This document shows, piece after piece, positions 25,966 through 34,323 of a stretch of DNA of 64,000 nt. Both the position numbers and the translations under genes were made by a program. Every line of letters begins with the position of its first letter. Positions within the stretch are counted from its first letter, which is position 1. Below the pieces are notes generated by a model. That model had not been told where the DNA came from. It searched no databases and saw only the letters and a list, made by a program, of their open reading frames with translations. This DNA comes from Herbiconiux oxytropis (lineage in GTDB: Bacteria; Actinomycetota; Actinomycetes; Actinomycetales; Microbacteriaceae), in NCBI RefSeq assembly GCF_024979315.1, contig NZ_JANLCK010000002.1:434001-498000 (forward strand). Direction: 5' to 3'.

Positions 25966-25971
25966 GAGCGC

Positions 25972-27567
25972 ATGAGTGCCGGGCGCGCGAGGCTGTGGGC
26001 GGCGGTGGCGGGGGTCGTCGCGGCGGCTTCCGTGCTGGGTGCCGCCGAGATCGTGGCGGTGTTCGTGGGAGCGGAGGCGAGCCCGCTCTTCGCGGTGGGG
26101 TCGCTCGTGATCGACCTCGCGCCGCCCGGCGTCAAAGACCTCGTGATCAGCCTGTTCGGCACCGCCGACAAGATCGCGTTGCTGGTGCTGCTCGGAGTGC
26201 TGGTGCTCGCGCTCGCCGTCGCCGCCGGCCTGCTCGAGCGGTGGCGACGGCCCTTCGGCGCCGTGCTGCTCGTCGTGGTGTCGGCGGTCGCCATCCTCGC
26301 GGTCACCACCCGCGCCGGTGCGAGCGGGCTGTGGGCGCTCCCGACCGTCGTGGGCATGGTGGTCGGCGTGCTCGTGCTGCACCTGCTCGTGACGCGGTTG
26401 CGCGCGTGGGAGACGGATGCGGCGTCCGCTGCGGGACCGCGCTCGAGCGGTGGCGTCGGTGACGACCTGCCCGCCGCGACCACACCGCAGGGGGCGCTCG
26501 ATCGGCGGCGGTTCCTCGGGGCCGCGGGCATCGCGGGCGCCGCCGCCGTCTTCGGCGGGCTGATCGCGCGGTCGATGAACGCGACCGCCAACGCCGTGAG
26601 CGCCGTGCGCGAAGCCGTCCGCCTGCCCGCGGCCGCCGCACCCGCGGCCGCCGCACCGGCCGGTGCCGAGCTCGGGCTCGATGGCCTCACCCCCTACATC
26701 ACGGGCAACGACGGCTTCTACCGCATCGACACCGCCCTGCAGGTTCCGCAGCTCGACTCGGCCGCATGGCGACTGCGGGTCACGGGCCTCGTGGAGCAGG
26801 AGGTCGAGATCGGCTTCGACGAGCTGCTCGCTCTCCCGCTCGAGGAGCACCTCGTCACCCTCGCCTGCGTCTCCAACGAGGTGGGCGGCGACCTCATCGG
26901 GAACGCGCTGTGGCTCGGCTACCCGATCCGGGAGCTGCTGGCCCGAGCGAAGCCCCTGCCCGAGGCCGACATGGTGCTCTCGGTGAGTTCCGACGGGTTC
27001 ACGGCCGGCACCCCGCTCGAAGCGCTGCAGGACGACGGTCGCGTGGCCCTCCTCGCCGTGGGCATGAACGGCGAGCCGCTCCCGGTCGAGCACGGCTTCC
27101 CGGTGCGGATGGTGGTGGCCGGCCTCTACGGCTACGTGTCGGCCACGAAGTGGGTGGTCGAACTGCGCGTGACGCGCTTCGACGAGGCGGAGGGCTACTG
27201 GACCCCGCGCGGCTGGTCGGAGCTCGGCCCCATCAAGACGCAGTCGCGCATCGACGTTCCGGCGATGGGCCGCTCGATGCCCGCCGGCACGGTCGCGGTG
27301 GCGGGAGTGGCGTGGGCGCAGCACACGGGCATCGAGAAGGTGGAGGTGCGGGTCGACGACGGCGCCTGGCAGGCCGCCGAGCTCGCCGAGACGGCCGGCG
27401 TCGACACCTGGGTGCAGTGGACCCTCGCCTGGCAGGCCACCCCCGGCGAGCACACCCTCACGGTGCGCGCCACCGACCGCTCCGGCGCCACCCAGACCGA
27501 GAAGCGCGCTCCCGTGGTGCCCGACGGCGCCTCCGGCTGGGACAAGCACACGGTGACCGTGAACTGA
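25972..27567 (+). CDS. Membrane-anchored molybdopterin oxidoreductase (sulfite-oxidase family)
   Basis: A 531-residue protein. Residues 1-150 hold about four membrane helices. A twin-arginine-like DRRRFLGAAG (177-186) precedes a fifth hydrophobic stretch, which suggests that the following domain is outside the membrane. The Moco domain (about 230-430) contains TLACVSNEVGG with the molybdenum ligand Cys299, then GMNGEPLPVEHGFPVRMVVAGLYGY. A C-terminal Mo-co dimerisation-type beta domain (about 430-531) ends in KHTVTVN. The substrate is unknown; family members oxidise sulfite or reduce sulfoxides. It is convergent with the YhgE gene, with a 73-bp palindrome between. Confidence 0.87.
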   Translation: MSAGRARLWAAVAGVVAAASVLGAAEIVAVFVGAEASPLFAVGSLVIDLAPPGVKDLVISLFGTADKIALLVLLGVLVLALAVAAGLLERWRRPFGAVLLVVVSAVAILAVTTRAGASGLWALPTVVGMVVGVLVLHLLVTRLRAWETDAASAAGPRSSGGVGDDLPAATTPQGALDRRRFLGAAGIAGAAAVFGGLIARSMNATANAVSAVREAVRLPAAAAPAAAAPAGAELGLDGLTPYITGNDGFYRIDTALQVPQLDSAAWRLRVTGLVEQEVEIGFDELLALPLEEHLVTLACVSNEVGGDLIGNALWLGYPIRELLARAKPLPEADMVLSVSSDGFTAGTPLEALQDDGRVALLAVGMNGEPLPVEHGFPVRMVVAGLYGYVSATKWVVELRVTRFDEAEGYWTPRGWSELGPIKTQSRIDVPAMGRSMPAGTVAVAGVAWAQHTGIEKVEVRVDDGAWQAAELAETAGVDTWVQWTLAWQATPGEHTLTVRATDRSGATQTEKRAPVVPDGASGWDKHTVTVN

Positions 27568-27587
27568 CGCCCCGCGGGGCCGTTCCC

Positions 27588-27660
27588 GTTCGAAACGACA
27601 AACGTCGTGGCATCCGAGCCGTATATGAGGTCGGATGCCACGACGTTTGTTGTTCTGAAC
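27588..27660. repeat. 73-bp palindromic repeat, copy B
   Basis: 30-bp arms (27588-27617 and 27631-27660), of which the inner 20 bp are a perfect inverted repeat (ACAAACGTCGTGGCATCCGA and its complement), enclose the 13-nt centre GCCGTATATGAGG. It lies between convergent genes, 20 bp after the Moco oxidoreductase stop and 14 bp before the YhgE stop. Confidence 0.8.
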
Positions 27661-27674
27661 GCGCAGTGCCGCCG

Positions 27675-29738
27675 TCAGCCGATGAGGGAGGGTCGGAGGT
27701 CGCGCAGGGTGCGGTGCCGGGTGAGGCGGCGCGCGCCGAGGTACGAGACCGCGAGGGCGCCGAGCAGCCAGAAGACGAGGATGCCGGCGTCGGCTCCGGC
27801 GAGCTGCAGGTTGCCGCCGTACATGAGCTGGCGGATGCCGTCGACCGCGTGGCTCATCGGCAGGATCTGGTGCAGCACCTGCAGCGGCCCTGGCAGTGTC
27901 TGCCACGGGAACGTTCCGCCCGCCGTGACGAGCTGCAGCACCATGAGCACGAGTCCCAGGAACTGACCGACGCTTCCGAGCAGGATGTTGAGCGCCAGGA
28001 TGATGGTCGCGAACGTCGCCGACGTCAGCACCATGAAGCCGAGCATCCCCCAGCCGTGCTCCACCTGGTAGCCGAGAGCGAGGGTGATGATGCCGAACAC
28101 CACCACCATCTGGATGGCGCCGAGCGCGGCGGGCGTCGCCCAGCCCGCCGTGGTGACCGTGAGCGGCTTCTTCAGCGCCGTGACCGCGCGACGCGACAGC
28201 GGCTTGACGATGAGGAACAGCGCGTAGATGCCGATCCACGCCGCGAGGCTGATGAAGAACGGCGCCATGCCCGCACCGTAGGTGCTCGCTTTGGTGACGG
28301 CGCTGGTGTCGAGGGCGACCGGATCGGAGATGGTCGAGGCGGCGGCCTCGCGCTGGTCGGCCGTCTGGTCGGGCACGTCGCCGAGGCCGTCGGAGAGGCC
28401 GTCTCGGAGGGTGCCGGCGCCCGTGGCGAGCTCTCCGACGCCGTCGGTGAGGGTGAGGGAGCCCTCGGCGAGCTGGGTGATGCCGCCGGAGAGCTGGGCC
28501 GATCCGCTCGCCGCGGTCGCGATGCCGTTCGCGAGCGTGGGGGCGGCGTCGGCGAGCTGCTGCGTTGCGGATGCCAGCTGGCCGGCTCCGCTCGCGGCCG
28601 TCGCGATGCCGCCGGCAAGGGTGGGGGCGGCGTCGGCGAGCTCCTGCGTGCCGTTCGCGACCGCTCGGCTGCCGGCGGCCAGCTCCTGGATCTGGCCGTT
28701 CGCCGCCTGCACCTGCTGGTTGCCGTCGGTGATGGCGGTGCCGACCTGATCGAGGTCGGCGAGGATGGCGGCCTTCTGCTCGGGGGTGAGGGGGGAGGCG
28801 TCGAGCAGGGCGACGATGTCGGCGCGGGCGGCGGGCACCTGGTTCGCGGCATCCTGCACGGCCGTCGCGACCTGGCTGCCTGTGGTCGCGAGCTGCTCGT
28901 TGCCCGCGGCGACCTGCTGCGCGCCGTCGTTGAGGGCGGCCGTCTGGGCGGGGAGGTCGGCGGAGCCGGCCTGGAGCTGCTGCAGCCCCGAGTTCAGCTG
29001 CTGGGCGCCGTCGTTGAGGGCGGCGGACTGCGCGGGCAGCGCCGCCGACCCCGCGGCCAGCTGCTGCAGGCCGTCGTTGAGCTGGAGTGCGCCGATGTTG
29101 GCCGATCCGCTGCCCTCGGCGAGCTGGAGCGAGCCACCGGTCGCGGTCGAGGCGCCGTCGGCGAGTCGGCCGGCGCCGTCGACGGCCTCGGTGAGGCTCG
29201 AGCGCACGGTGGCGAAGCCGTCGAGCAGGGTGAGGGCGGCCTCCTTGCCGACGCGTTCGGTGATGCTCGCGCGCACCTTCTCGGCGACCTGGCCGGCGAT
29301 GGTGGTGGCGAGGAAGCTGTTGGTGTCGTTCGTGGTGAGCTCCACCACGGCCTTCTCTGGTGTGTTGCCGCTCGCAGAGGTGAGGGCGTTCGAGAAGTCG
29401 GGGCCGAGGGTGAGGATGAAGTCGAACTCGCCGTCGCGCACGCCGGTGGCGGCCTTCTCGGCGGAGGTGACCTGCCAGCCGACGGAGTTGTCCCTCAGGA
29501 GCTCGTCGCGCACGTCATCGCCGTAGTTCACGGGTGTGCCGTCGAGGGTGCTGCCGGTGTCTTCGACGACGAGGGCGACGGGGATGTCCTTGAGGTTGCC
29601 GTAGGGGTCGTTGTTGCCCCAGAGGTAGAGACCCGCGTAGAGCACCGGGACGAGCATGAGCGCCACGAGGGCGAGCCGGGCCATGCTCGTGGCGGTGAGG
29701 CGCTTGAGCTCGGTGCGGACGAGGGTGAGGATCTTCAC
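27675..29738 (-). CDS. YhgE/Pip-family membrane protein
   Basis: A 687-residue protein with the YhgE/Pip plan: one N-terminal helix (about 20-42), an ectodomain starting WGNNDPYGNLKDIPVALVVED, a long region (about 190-465) of repeated alanine/glutamine-rich segments such as LNDGAQQLNSGLQQLQAGS predicted to be helical coiled coil, then five to six C-terminal helices (about 490-660) with FPWQTLPGPLQVLHQILPM. In phages and bacteria this family acts in infection or type VII-like surface processes; the role here is unknown. The start overlaps the stop of the degenerate ABC gene (ATGA). Confidence 0.85.
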   Translation of the reverse strand: MKILTLVRTELKRLTATSMARLALVALMLVPVLYAGLYLWGNNDPYGNLKDIPVALVVEDTGSTLDGTPVNYGDDVRDELLRDNSVGWQVTSAEKAATGVRDGEFDFILTLGPDFSNALTSASGNTPEKAVVELTTNDTNSFLATTIAGQVAEKVRASITERVGKEAALTLLDGFATVRSSLTEAVDGAGRLADGASTATGGSLQLAEGSGSANIGALQLNDGLQQLAAGSAALPAQSAALNDGAQQLNSGLQQLQAGSADLPAQTAALNDGAQQVAAGNEQLATTGSQVATAVQDAANQVPAARADIVALLDASPLTPEQKAAILADLDQVGTAITDGNQQVQAANGQIQELAAGSRAVANGTQELADAAPTLAGGIATAASGAGQLASATQQLADAAPTLANGIATAASGSAQLSGGITQLAEGSLTLTDGVGELATGAGTLRDGLSDGLGDVPDQTADQREAAASTISDPVALDTSAVTKASTYGAGMAPFFISLAAWIGIYALFLIVKPLSRRAVTALKKPLTVTTAGWATPAALGAIQMVVVFGIITLALGYQVEHGWGMLGFMVLTSATFATIILALNILLGSVGQFLGLVLMVLQLVTAGGTFPWQTLPGPLQVLHQILPMSHAVDGIRQLMYGGNLQLAGADAGILVFWLLGALAVSYLGARRLTRHRTLRDLRPSLIG

Positions 29739-30499
29739 GGGCGGGGCTCCGCTTCGGGCGTGGTGGGGGTCGCGGGGGTGGTGGGGGTCGCCGCGTGGGC
29801 GGCGGGTGCGTGCGCGCCGACGGGAGTGGTGGCCGCGGTGGGGGCGGCGACGGTCGCGGCGTGGGCGGGCGTGGAGGCGGTGGCGGATGGGGAGGTGGAG
29901 GGGGTCTCGAGGAGAGGGCGCACGAGTTCGGTGGAGGGGGCGCCGCAGACGATCGCGACCGCGAAGTCGCGGGCGGCGAGGTCGCGGGCGACGGCGAGCC
30001 AGTCGCGCGGGTCACCGCCGTGGCGGTCGGGGCTCGTGATGACGAGGCCCTGCACTCCCGGGCGGAACGACGCGAGCTCGGCGAGGATGCGCACGCGCAC
30101 CGCGGCGGGGACATCGGCGATGCGGGTGGTGGCGAAGTCGGATCCGCCGGCCTCCGCGATGGACGCGGCCACGGTGGCCCGGGAGGTCGAGCGGCCGGCG
30201 TAGAGGAGCTCCTCGCGCACGACCGTGGTGAGCGGGAGATCGGCCGCCGGCTCGCTCACCTCAGGCGCGTCGACGAGCGCGATCCGCTCGCGGAGGGCGG
30301 CGGAGTCGTCACGCCCGTCGAGCGTGACCGTGCCGCTGTCGGGCACCATGCGGCCGCTCAGGATGAGGGCCGCGACGGTCGGCTGGTCACCCGTCTCGGC
30401 CTCGACGACGGTGACGCTCCCGGTCTCGAAGAGCACGGATGTCTCGGGCAGCGGGATCCCGTTCGCGCCCTTGCTGATGCCGACGGCCTCGATCCTCAT
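29735..30499 (-). CDS. Degenerate ABC-ATPase-like partner of YhgE
   Basis: A 254-residue protein aligned to the ABC nucleotide-binding fold through PDSGTVTLDGRD (55-63) and the overall strand pattern, but its motifs are gone: the P-loop position reads AETGDQPT (34-41), lacking the Gly and Lys, the Walker B position reads LVITSPDR without the DE, and there is no LSGGQ. ATP hydrolysis is therefore unlikely. The last 60 residues are a Thr/Pro/Ala repeat tail. The ATG at 30499 begins MRIEAVGISKG. It overlaps the YhgE start and is likely to be a structural or regulatory subunit. Confidence 0.7.
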   Translation of the reverse strand: MRIEAVGISKGANGIPLPETSVLFETGSVTVVEAETGDQPTVAALILSGRMVPDSGTVTLDGRDDSAALRERIALVDAPEVSEPAADLPLTTVVREELLYAGRSTSRATVAASIAEAGGSDFATTRIADVPAAVRVRILAELASFRPGVQGLVITSPDRHGGDPRDWLAVARDLAARDFAVAIVCGAPSTELVRPLLETPSTSPSATASTPAHAATVAAPTAATTPVGAHAPAAHAATPTTPATPTTPEAEPRP

Positions 30500-30611
30500 G
30501 GACGATCTCCTCGTGCTGTTGATGTTGCGGGTGCTGCTGCGGGCGACTGAGTCGCGGCAGGTGGTCGGAATTCGGGCGATCTCGGTGCTTGTGACGGCAC
30601 TGTGACGCGAC

Positions 30612-31340
30612 TCACTTGGCGCGGGGGTGGGTTGGGGTGGAAAGGGCGGTGGTGGGGCCGGGGAGGGCGGTGCTCGCGGTGGCGGTGGCGCCGGGGAGGG
30701 CATCGGTGGCGGTGGTGGTGGGGCCGGGGAGGGCGTCGGCTACCGCTGCGGCGGACTGCCAGGAGAGGCCGGCCACCGAGAGGCCGATCGTCATGACGAG
30801 GCGGGCGCCCTCGGGCTCGGTGAGGTCGGCGCGCACGGCCTCGTCGAGCACCGCGATCGCGGCCTCCTCGATGAGGCGCGCGAGGGTCTCGGGGGCGACG
30901 TCGTCGCGGAACCAGCCCGCCGCCACGCCGCGCGTGACCGCATCGCGCACGGAGGCGCGCACGGGCTCGAGCGCCTCGGCGACCGTGCGCTCGAGCGGGC
31001 CGTGCACGGCCAGCTGAGCGAGCACGCGCACCTGCTGCACCTCAGCCCAGAGCGCCGCGCCGACGAGGGCGAGGTGGATGCGCGGGTCGTCGTGGTGCAC
31101 GCCGGCGAGGACCGTCGAGATGCGCGAGCCGCCGCGGGTGAGGAGCTCGGCCAGGAGTTCGTCGCGGGAGGCGAAGTGACCGTAGATGGAGCGGCGGGAG
31201 AGCCCGGCCTCAGCCGCCACCGCGTCGAGCGACGCCTCGGGCTCGCGGCGGAACACGGTCGCGGCGGCGGCGACGATGGCCTCGCGGTTCTCGAGGGCGT
31301 CCTTGCGCGGCGCGCGGGGTGGGGTCAGCGTCTCAGGCAC
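30612..31340 (-). CDS. TetR-family repressor
   Basis: A 242-residue protein with an N-terminal TetR helix-turn-helix (about 15-62, REAIVAAAATVFRREPEASLDAVAAEAGLSRRSIYGHF) and a helical ligand domain. The C-terminal 35 residues are three tandem 11-residue repeats of the ALPGPTT type encoded at 30641-30739. A perfect 24-bp palindrome just upstream overlaps its own promoter, so it is probably autoregulated. The YhgE pair lies 112 bp downstream on the same strand and is a likely second target. Confidence 0.85.
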   Translation of the reverse strand: MPETLTPPRAPRKDALENREAIVAAAATVFRREPEASLDAVAAEAGLSRRSIYGHFASRDELLAELLTRGGSRISTVLAGVHHDDPRIHLALVGAALWAEVQQVRVLAQLAVHGPLERTVAEALEPVRASVRDAVTRGVAAGWFRDDVAPETLARLIEEAAIAVLDEAVRADLTEPEGARLVMTIGLSVAGLSWQSAAAVADALPGPTTTATDALPGATATASTALPGPTTALSTPTHPRAK

Positions 31341-31346
31341 GTGCCG

Positions 31347-31378
31347 ATCGTACTAACTTGCACAGCAGTGTGCAAGTT
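31347..31378 (-). promoter_or_regulatory. TetR gene promoter with overlapping operator
   Basis: On the minus strand TTGCAC, 17 bp, TACGAT, then 6 nt to the GTG at 31340. A perfect inverted repeat AACTTGCACA / TGTGCAAGTT (4-bp spacer, 31355-31378) covers the -35 and the spacer. This is one of the clearest promoters in the window and implies an autorepressed, leaderless transcript. Confidence 0.75.
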
Positions 31379-31421
31379 GTTTCGCCTCGCGCGGATCGTC
31401 TCGCGCGGATCGCCCGGCGGA

Positions 31422-32864
31422 TCAATTCTCAGCGGGAAGGCTGACGACGAAGCGGGCGCCGCCCCGGGGTGAGGTTCCGACGGTGATCGTGCCGCCGTGC
31501 GCCGCGACGAGCTCGCGCACGATCGCGAGTCCGAGGCCCGACCCGCCCCGGTCGCGGGAGCGCGCCTCGTCGAGCCGCACGAACCGCTCGAAGACACGAT
31601 CGCGCTCGGTCTCGGGGATGCCGGATCCGTCGTCGTCGACGGTCACCGTGGAGCGGCCGGCGACGACCGCTGTCGAGATCGTGACGCGGCTGTGCGCGTG
31701 ACGGGCGGCGTTGTCTCCGAGGTTGCGGAGCACGCGGGCGAGCATCCGGTCGTCTCCGCGCACACGTGCGGCCGCGATGCCGGAGGCGTCGACGGTGAGC
31801 GCGACGGGCTCGGCGGAGGCCGCGCCGGCGGAGGGAGGGCGGAACTCACGCAGGCGCGCCGCCTCGGCGAGGGCGAGGTCGTCGAGGTCGACGGGCCGGA
31901 GCTTCAGCCGGAGGCTGCGCTCGTCGGCTTTCGAGAGCACGAGCAGGGCGTCGACGAGCTCGGCCATCCGCTCGGAGTCGTCGGCCACCGCGGTGGCGAA
32001 GCGAGCGGGGTCGACACAGCCCGGGTAGTCGCGGGCCACTTCTGCGTTCTGCCGCAGCGAGCTCAGGGGCGACCGCAGCTCGTGCGAGGCGTCGGCCACG
32101 AAGCGGCGCTGCCGCAGCTGGGACTGCTCGAGCCGGTCGAGCATGCTGTTCATGGTGGTGGCGAGGCGGCCGATCTCGTCGTGCGTGCCGGGCTCGGCGA
32201 CGCGTCGCGCGAGGTCGTCGCCCGAGACCTGCTCGGTCTCGCGACGGATGCGCTCGACCGGCCGGAGCGCCCGCCCCACGACGATCCAGCACGTGATGGC
32301 CACGAGCGCGACGATCAGCGGCACCGCCACGAGGAGCAGCACGACGGTGGTGCCGACCGCCTCGAACCGGCCATCGGCATCGACCCCCGCGACGAGCAGA
32401 CCGTCGTCGACCTCGGTGGAGACGACCACCACGCGGTCGCCGATGTCGTCGTCGGAGGAGTCGTCGCCCTCGCGCACGCCGACCGTGCGGGAGCCGTCGA
32501 ACTCCGACTCGGCGAGGGGCAGGGCGCCCTCGACATCCTCGGTGGCACCGACCACCCGGCCGTCGCGCACGACCTGCGCGTAGCCGTCTAGATCGGACAG
32601 GCCGCCTGGGCCCGCCCGGTCGAGCACCTCCTCGAAGCGGGTGAGCTCGGCCTCAGCAGCACTCGCGGCGCTGTCGGCCAGCGTGCTCGACAGCACGGAC
32701 GCGAAGCCCACTCCGCCGAGCCCGACCGCCAGCGCCACCACGACGGTGGCGAGGAGCGTGATGCGCGCCCGCAGCGAACGCGGCCCCCGGCGGCGTGCTG
32801 CCGGTGGGGGTGACGGTGGTGCTGCGTCTGCACGCGACGGCACCACCCGGCCGGCGTCACCCAT
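31422..32864 (-). CDS. Two-component sensor histidine kinase
   Basis: A 480-residue kinase: first membrane helix at about 35-57, an extracytoplasmic sensor of about 110 residues with an acidic stretch (EGDDSSDDDIGD), second helix at 171-199, HAMP at about 195-247, HisKA with phospho-accepting His261 in ADASHELRSPLSSLRQNAE, and an HATPase domain with DNAARHA (N box), DDGSGIPE and GGSGLGLAIV. The start overlaps the response regulator gene by 8 bp. The signal is unknown; the PepSY protein gene at the head of the operon suggests envelope sensing. Confidence 0.92.
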   Translation of the reverse strand: MGDAGRVVPSRADAAPPSPPPAARRRGPRSLRARITLLATVVVALAVGLGGVGFASVLSSTLADSAASAAEAELTRFEEVLDRAGPGGLSDLDGYAQVVRDGRVVGATEDVEGALPLAESEFDGSRTVGVREGDDSSDDDIGDRVVVVSTEVDDGLLVAGVDADGRFEAVGTTVVLLLVAVPLIVALVAITCWIVVGRALRPVERIRRETEQVSGDDLARRVAEPGTHDEIGRLATTMNSMLDRLEQSQLRQRRFVADASHELRSPLSSLRQNAEVARDYPGCVDPARFATAVADDSERMAELVDALLVLSKADERSLRLKLRPVDLDDLALAEAARLREFRPPSAGAASAEPVALTVDASGIAAARVRGDDRMLARVLRNLGDNAARHAHSRVTISTAVVAGRSTVTVDDDGSGIPETERDRVFERFVRLDEARSRDRGGSGLGLAIVRELVAAHGGTITVGTSPRGGARFVVSLPAEN

Positions 32865-33531
32865 CGGCCACCACCCGGTAGCCGGCCCCGCGGACGGTCT
32901 CGATCGAGGCGCGCGCGAACGGACGGTCGACCTTGTTGCGGAGGTGCCGGATGTAGACCTCGACGATGTTCGGGTCGCCCTCGAAATCGAAGTCCCACAC
33001 CCCTCCGAGCACATCCCGCTTCGACACCACCTGCCCGGCACGCGAGACCAGGAACTCGAGCACGCTGAACTCCCGCGTGGTGAGCTCGATGGGCTGCCCG
33101 GCGCGACGCACACGGCGGGCCGCCGGGTCGAGCTCGAGGTCGCCCACCGTGAGCAGGGGCGGCCGCTCGGCACCACCGCGCCGGATGAGGGCGCGCAGCC
33201 GGGCGAGCAGCACCTGGAACGAGAACGGCTTGGTGAGGTAGTCATCGGCACCCGTGTCGAGCGCCTCGACCTGGTCGAGGTCGCCGTCTTTCGCGGTGAG
33301 CATGATGACGGGCGTGAGGTTGCCCGAGCGCCGGAGCTCCTCGCAGATCCGGAAGCCGCTCATGCCCGGCAGCATGATGTCGAGCACGATGACCGCGTAA
33401 TCGTTCTCCTGCGCCAGCCACAGGCCGTCGGTGCCGTTCGTGGCCGTGTCGACCGCGAAGCCCTCGGCTTCGAGACCGGTCTCGACGGCGTTCAGGAGGT
33501 TGATCTCGTCGTCGACCACGAGGACGCGCAC
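32857..33531 (-). CDS. OmpR/PhoB-family response regulator
   Basis: A 224-residue regulator with a receiver domain (1-120; acidic pocket DD at 7-8, phosphorylation site Asp51 in VLDIMLPG, switch Thr79, Lys101) and a C-terminal winged helix (about 130-222, REFSVLEFLVSRAGQVVSK, GDPNIVEVYIRHLRNKV, RGAGYRV). GTG at 33531 follows AAGGAGA. A perfect 11-bp hairpin ends right next to that ribosome site. It is paired with the downstream kinase. Confidence 0.94.
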   Translation of the reverse strand: MRVLVVDDEINLLNAVETGLEAEGFAVDTATNGTDGLWLAQENDYAVIVLDIMLPGMSGFRICEELRRSGNLTPVIMLTAKDGDLDQVEALDTGADDYLTKPFSFQVLLARLRALIRRGGAERPPLLTVGDLELDPAARRVRRAGQPIELTTREFSVLEFLVSRAGQVVSKRDVLGGVWDFDFEGDPNIVEVYIRHLRNKVDRPFARASIETVRGAGYRVVADG

Positions 33532-33540
33532 GATGTCTCC

Positions 33541-33579
33541 TTCCTGCCGGGATGTGCCTTCAGGCTAGCCCGGCAGGAA
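33541..33579 (-). terminator. Hairpin between PepSY and regulator genes, touching the ribosome site
   Basis: TTCCTGCCGGG and CCCGGCAGGAA (33541-33551, 33569-33579) are perfect complements with a 17-nt loop. Read on the minus strand, the 3' arm runs directly into the GGAG of the response regulator ribosome site. No T-run follows, so attenuation or translational control is as likely as termination. Confidence 0.5.
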
Positions 33580-33611
33580 CGTCGTGACGCCCGCCGGGGA
33601 AGCCGGTGGAA

Positions 33612-34214
33612 TCAGCGGTCGGTGCGGGTGACTGTGTAGGAGGAGTCGAGCTCGACGTCGACCTCGGTGCCGTCGGCCAGGCGCACCTCGACCTCGAAGG
33701 CGTGGTCGGCGTCGTCGCTCCGCTCGGCATCCGTGACGGTTCCTCCGCCCGCGGCGGCGATCGCTGCATCCGAGGCCTTCTGCAGCTCCTCGCCCGCGAG
33801 GTCGTCGCTGTCCCGCGCGTCGCCCGTGCCGGTGCCGGTGGACGAGTCATCCGAGCCCGTGCCCGAGTCGTCCGACCCGCGGTCCGACGCACCCGACTCG
33901 CGCTCGGCGTCCTCGGCCCCGTCCCGCTCCACCGACACCACGCCGAACCCCTCATCCAGCACGACGTCGTACCCGACCCCGTCGCTCCCCACGAGGTCGA
34001 GCTCGTAGAACGAGTCGTCGCGCTCGGCGCTCGTGACCTTGCCGCCGCCGATCTCGTCGAGTGCGGCCGAGCTCGCGCGGTCGAGGGCCGACCCGGTCAG
34101 CGCATCCGACTGCTCGAACCCGTCGGTGACGGCGTAGGCGATGCCGGTGCCGCCGAGTCCGACGACGAGGACGGCCGCGGCGGCTCCGGCGATGACGATG
34201 GTCTTCTTGCGCAT
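33612..34214 (-). CDS. Exported PepSY-domain protein
   Basis: A 200-residue protein with an N-terminal signal/anchor helix (MRKKTIVIAGAAAAVLVVGLGG), two PepSY-like units (about 38-85: ALDEIGGGKVTSAERDDSFYELDL; and about 133-195: AIAAAGGGTVTDAERSDDADHAFEVEV), and an acidic Ser/Asp/Gly/Thr linker between them. PepSY proteins act outside the membrane, often as inhibitors or sensors near the wall. The gene heads the operon of the response regulator and kinase. The ATG at 34214 is chosen for the signal sequence. Confidence 0.82.
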   Translation of the reverse strand: MRKKTIVIAGAAAAVLVVGLGGTGIAYAVTDGFEQSDALTGSALDRASSAALDEIGGGKVTSAERDDSFYELDLVGSDGVGYDVVLDEGFGVVSVERDGAEDAERESGASDRGSDDSGTGSDDSSTGTGTGDARDSDDLAGEELQKASDAAIAAAGGGTVTDAERSDDADHAFEVEVRLADGTEVDVELDSSYTVTRTDR

Positions 34215-34323
34215 GACTGCTCCTTGAATGAAGGGACGTGGAGTGACGAACACCCCCATACTGCGAAACCACCGCTGAAGCCAGCCTGAAGCGGCCGCGA
34301 AGAGCGTGCACCAGGATGGGACC

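Noticed and set aside
25734-25971. Possible small gene in the 238-bp gap before the Moco oxidoreductase
   Set aside because: Only an imperfect direct repeat of roughly 35 bp (about 25858-25897 and 25904-25943) is visible; no frame has a start with a ribosome site or recognisable protein.
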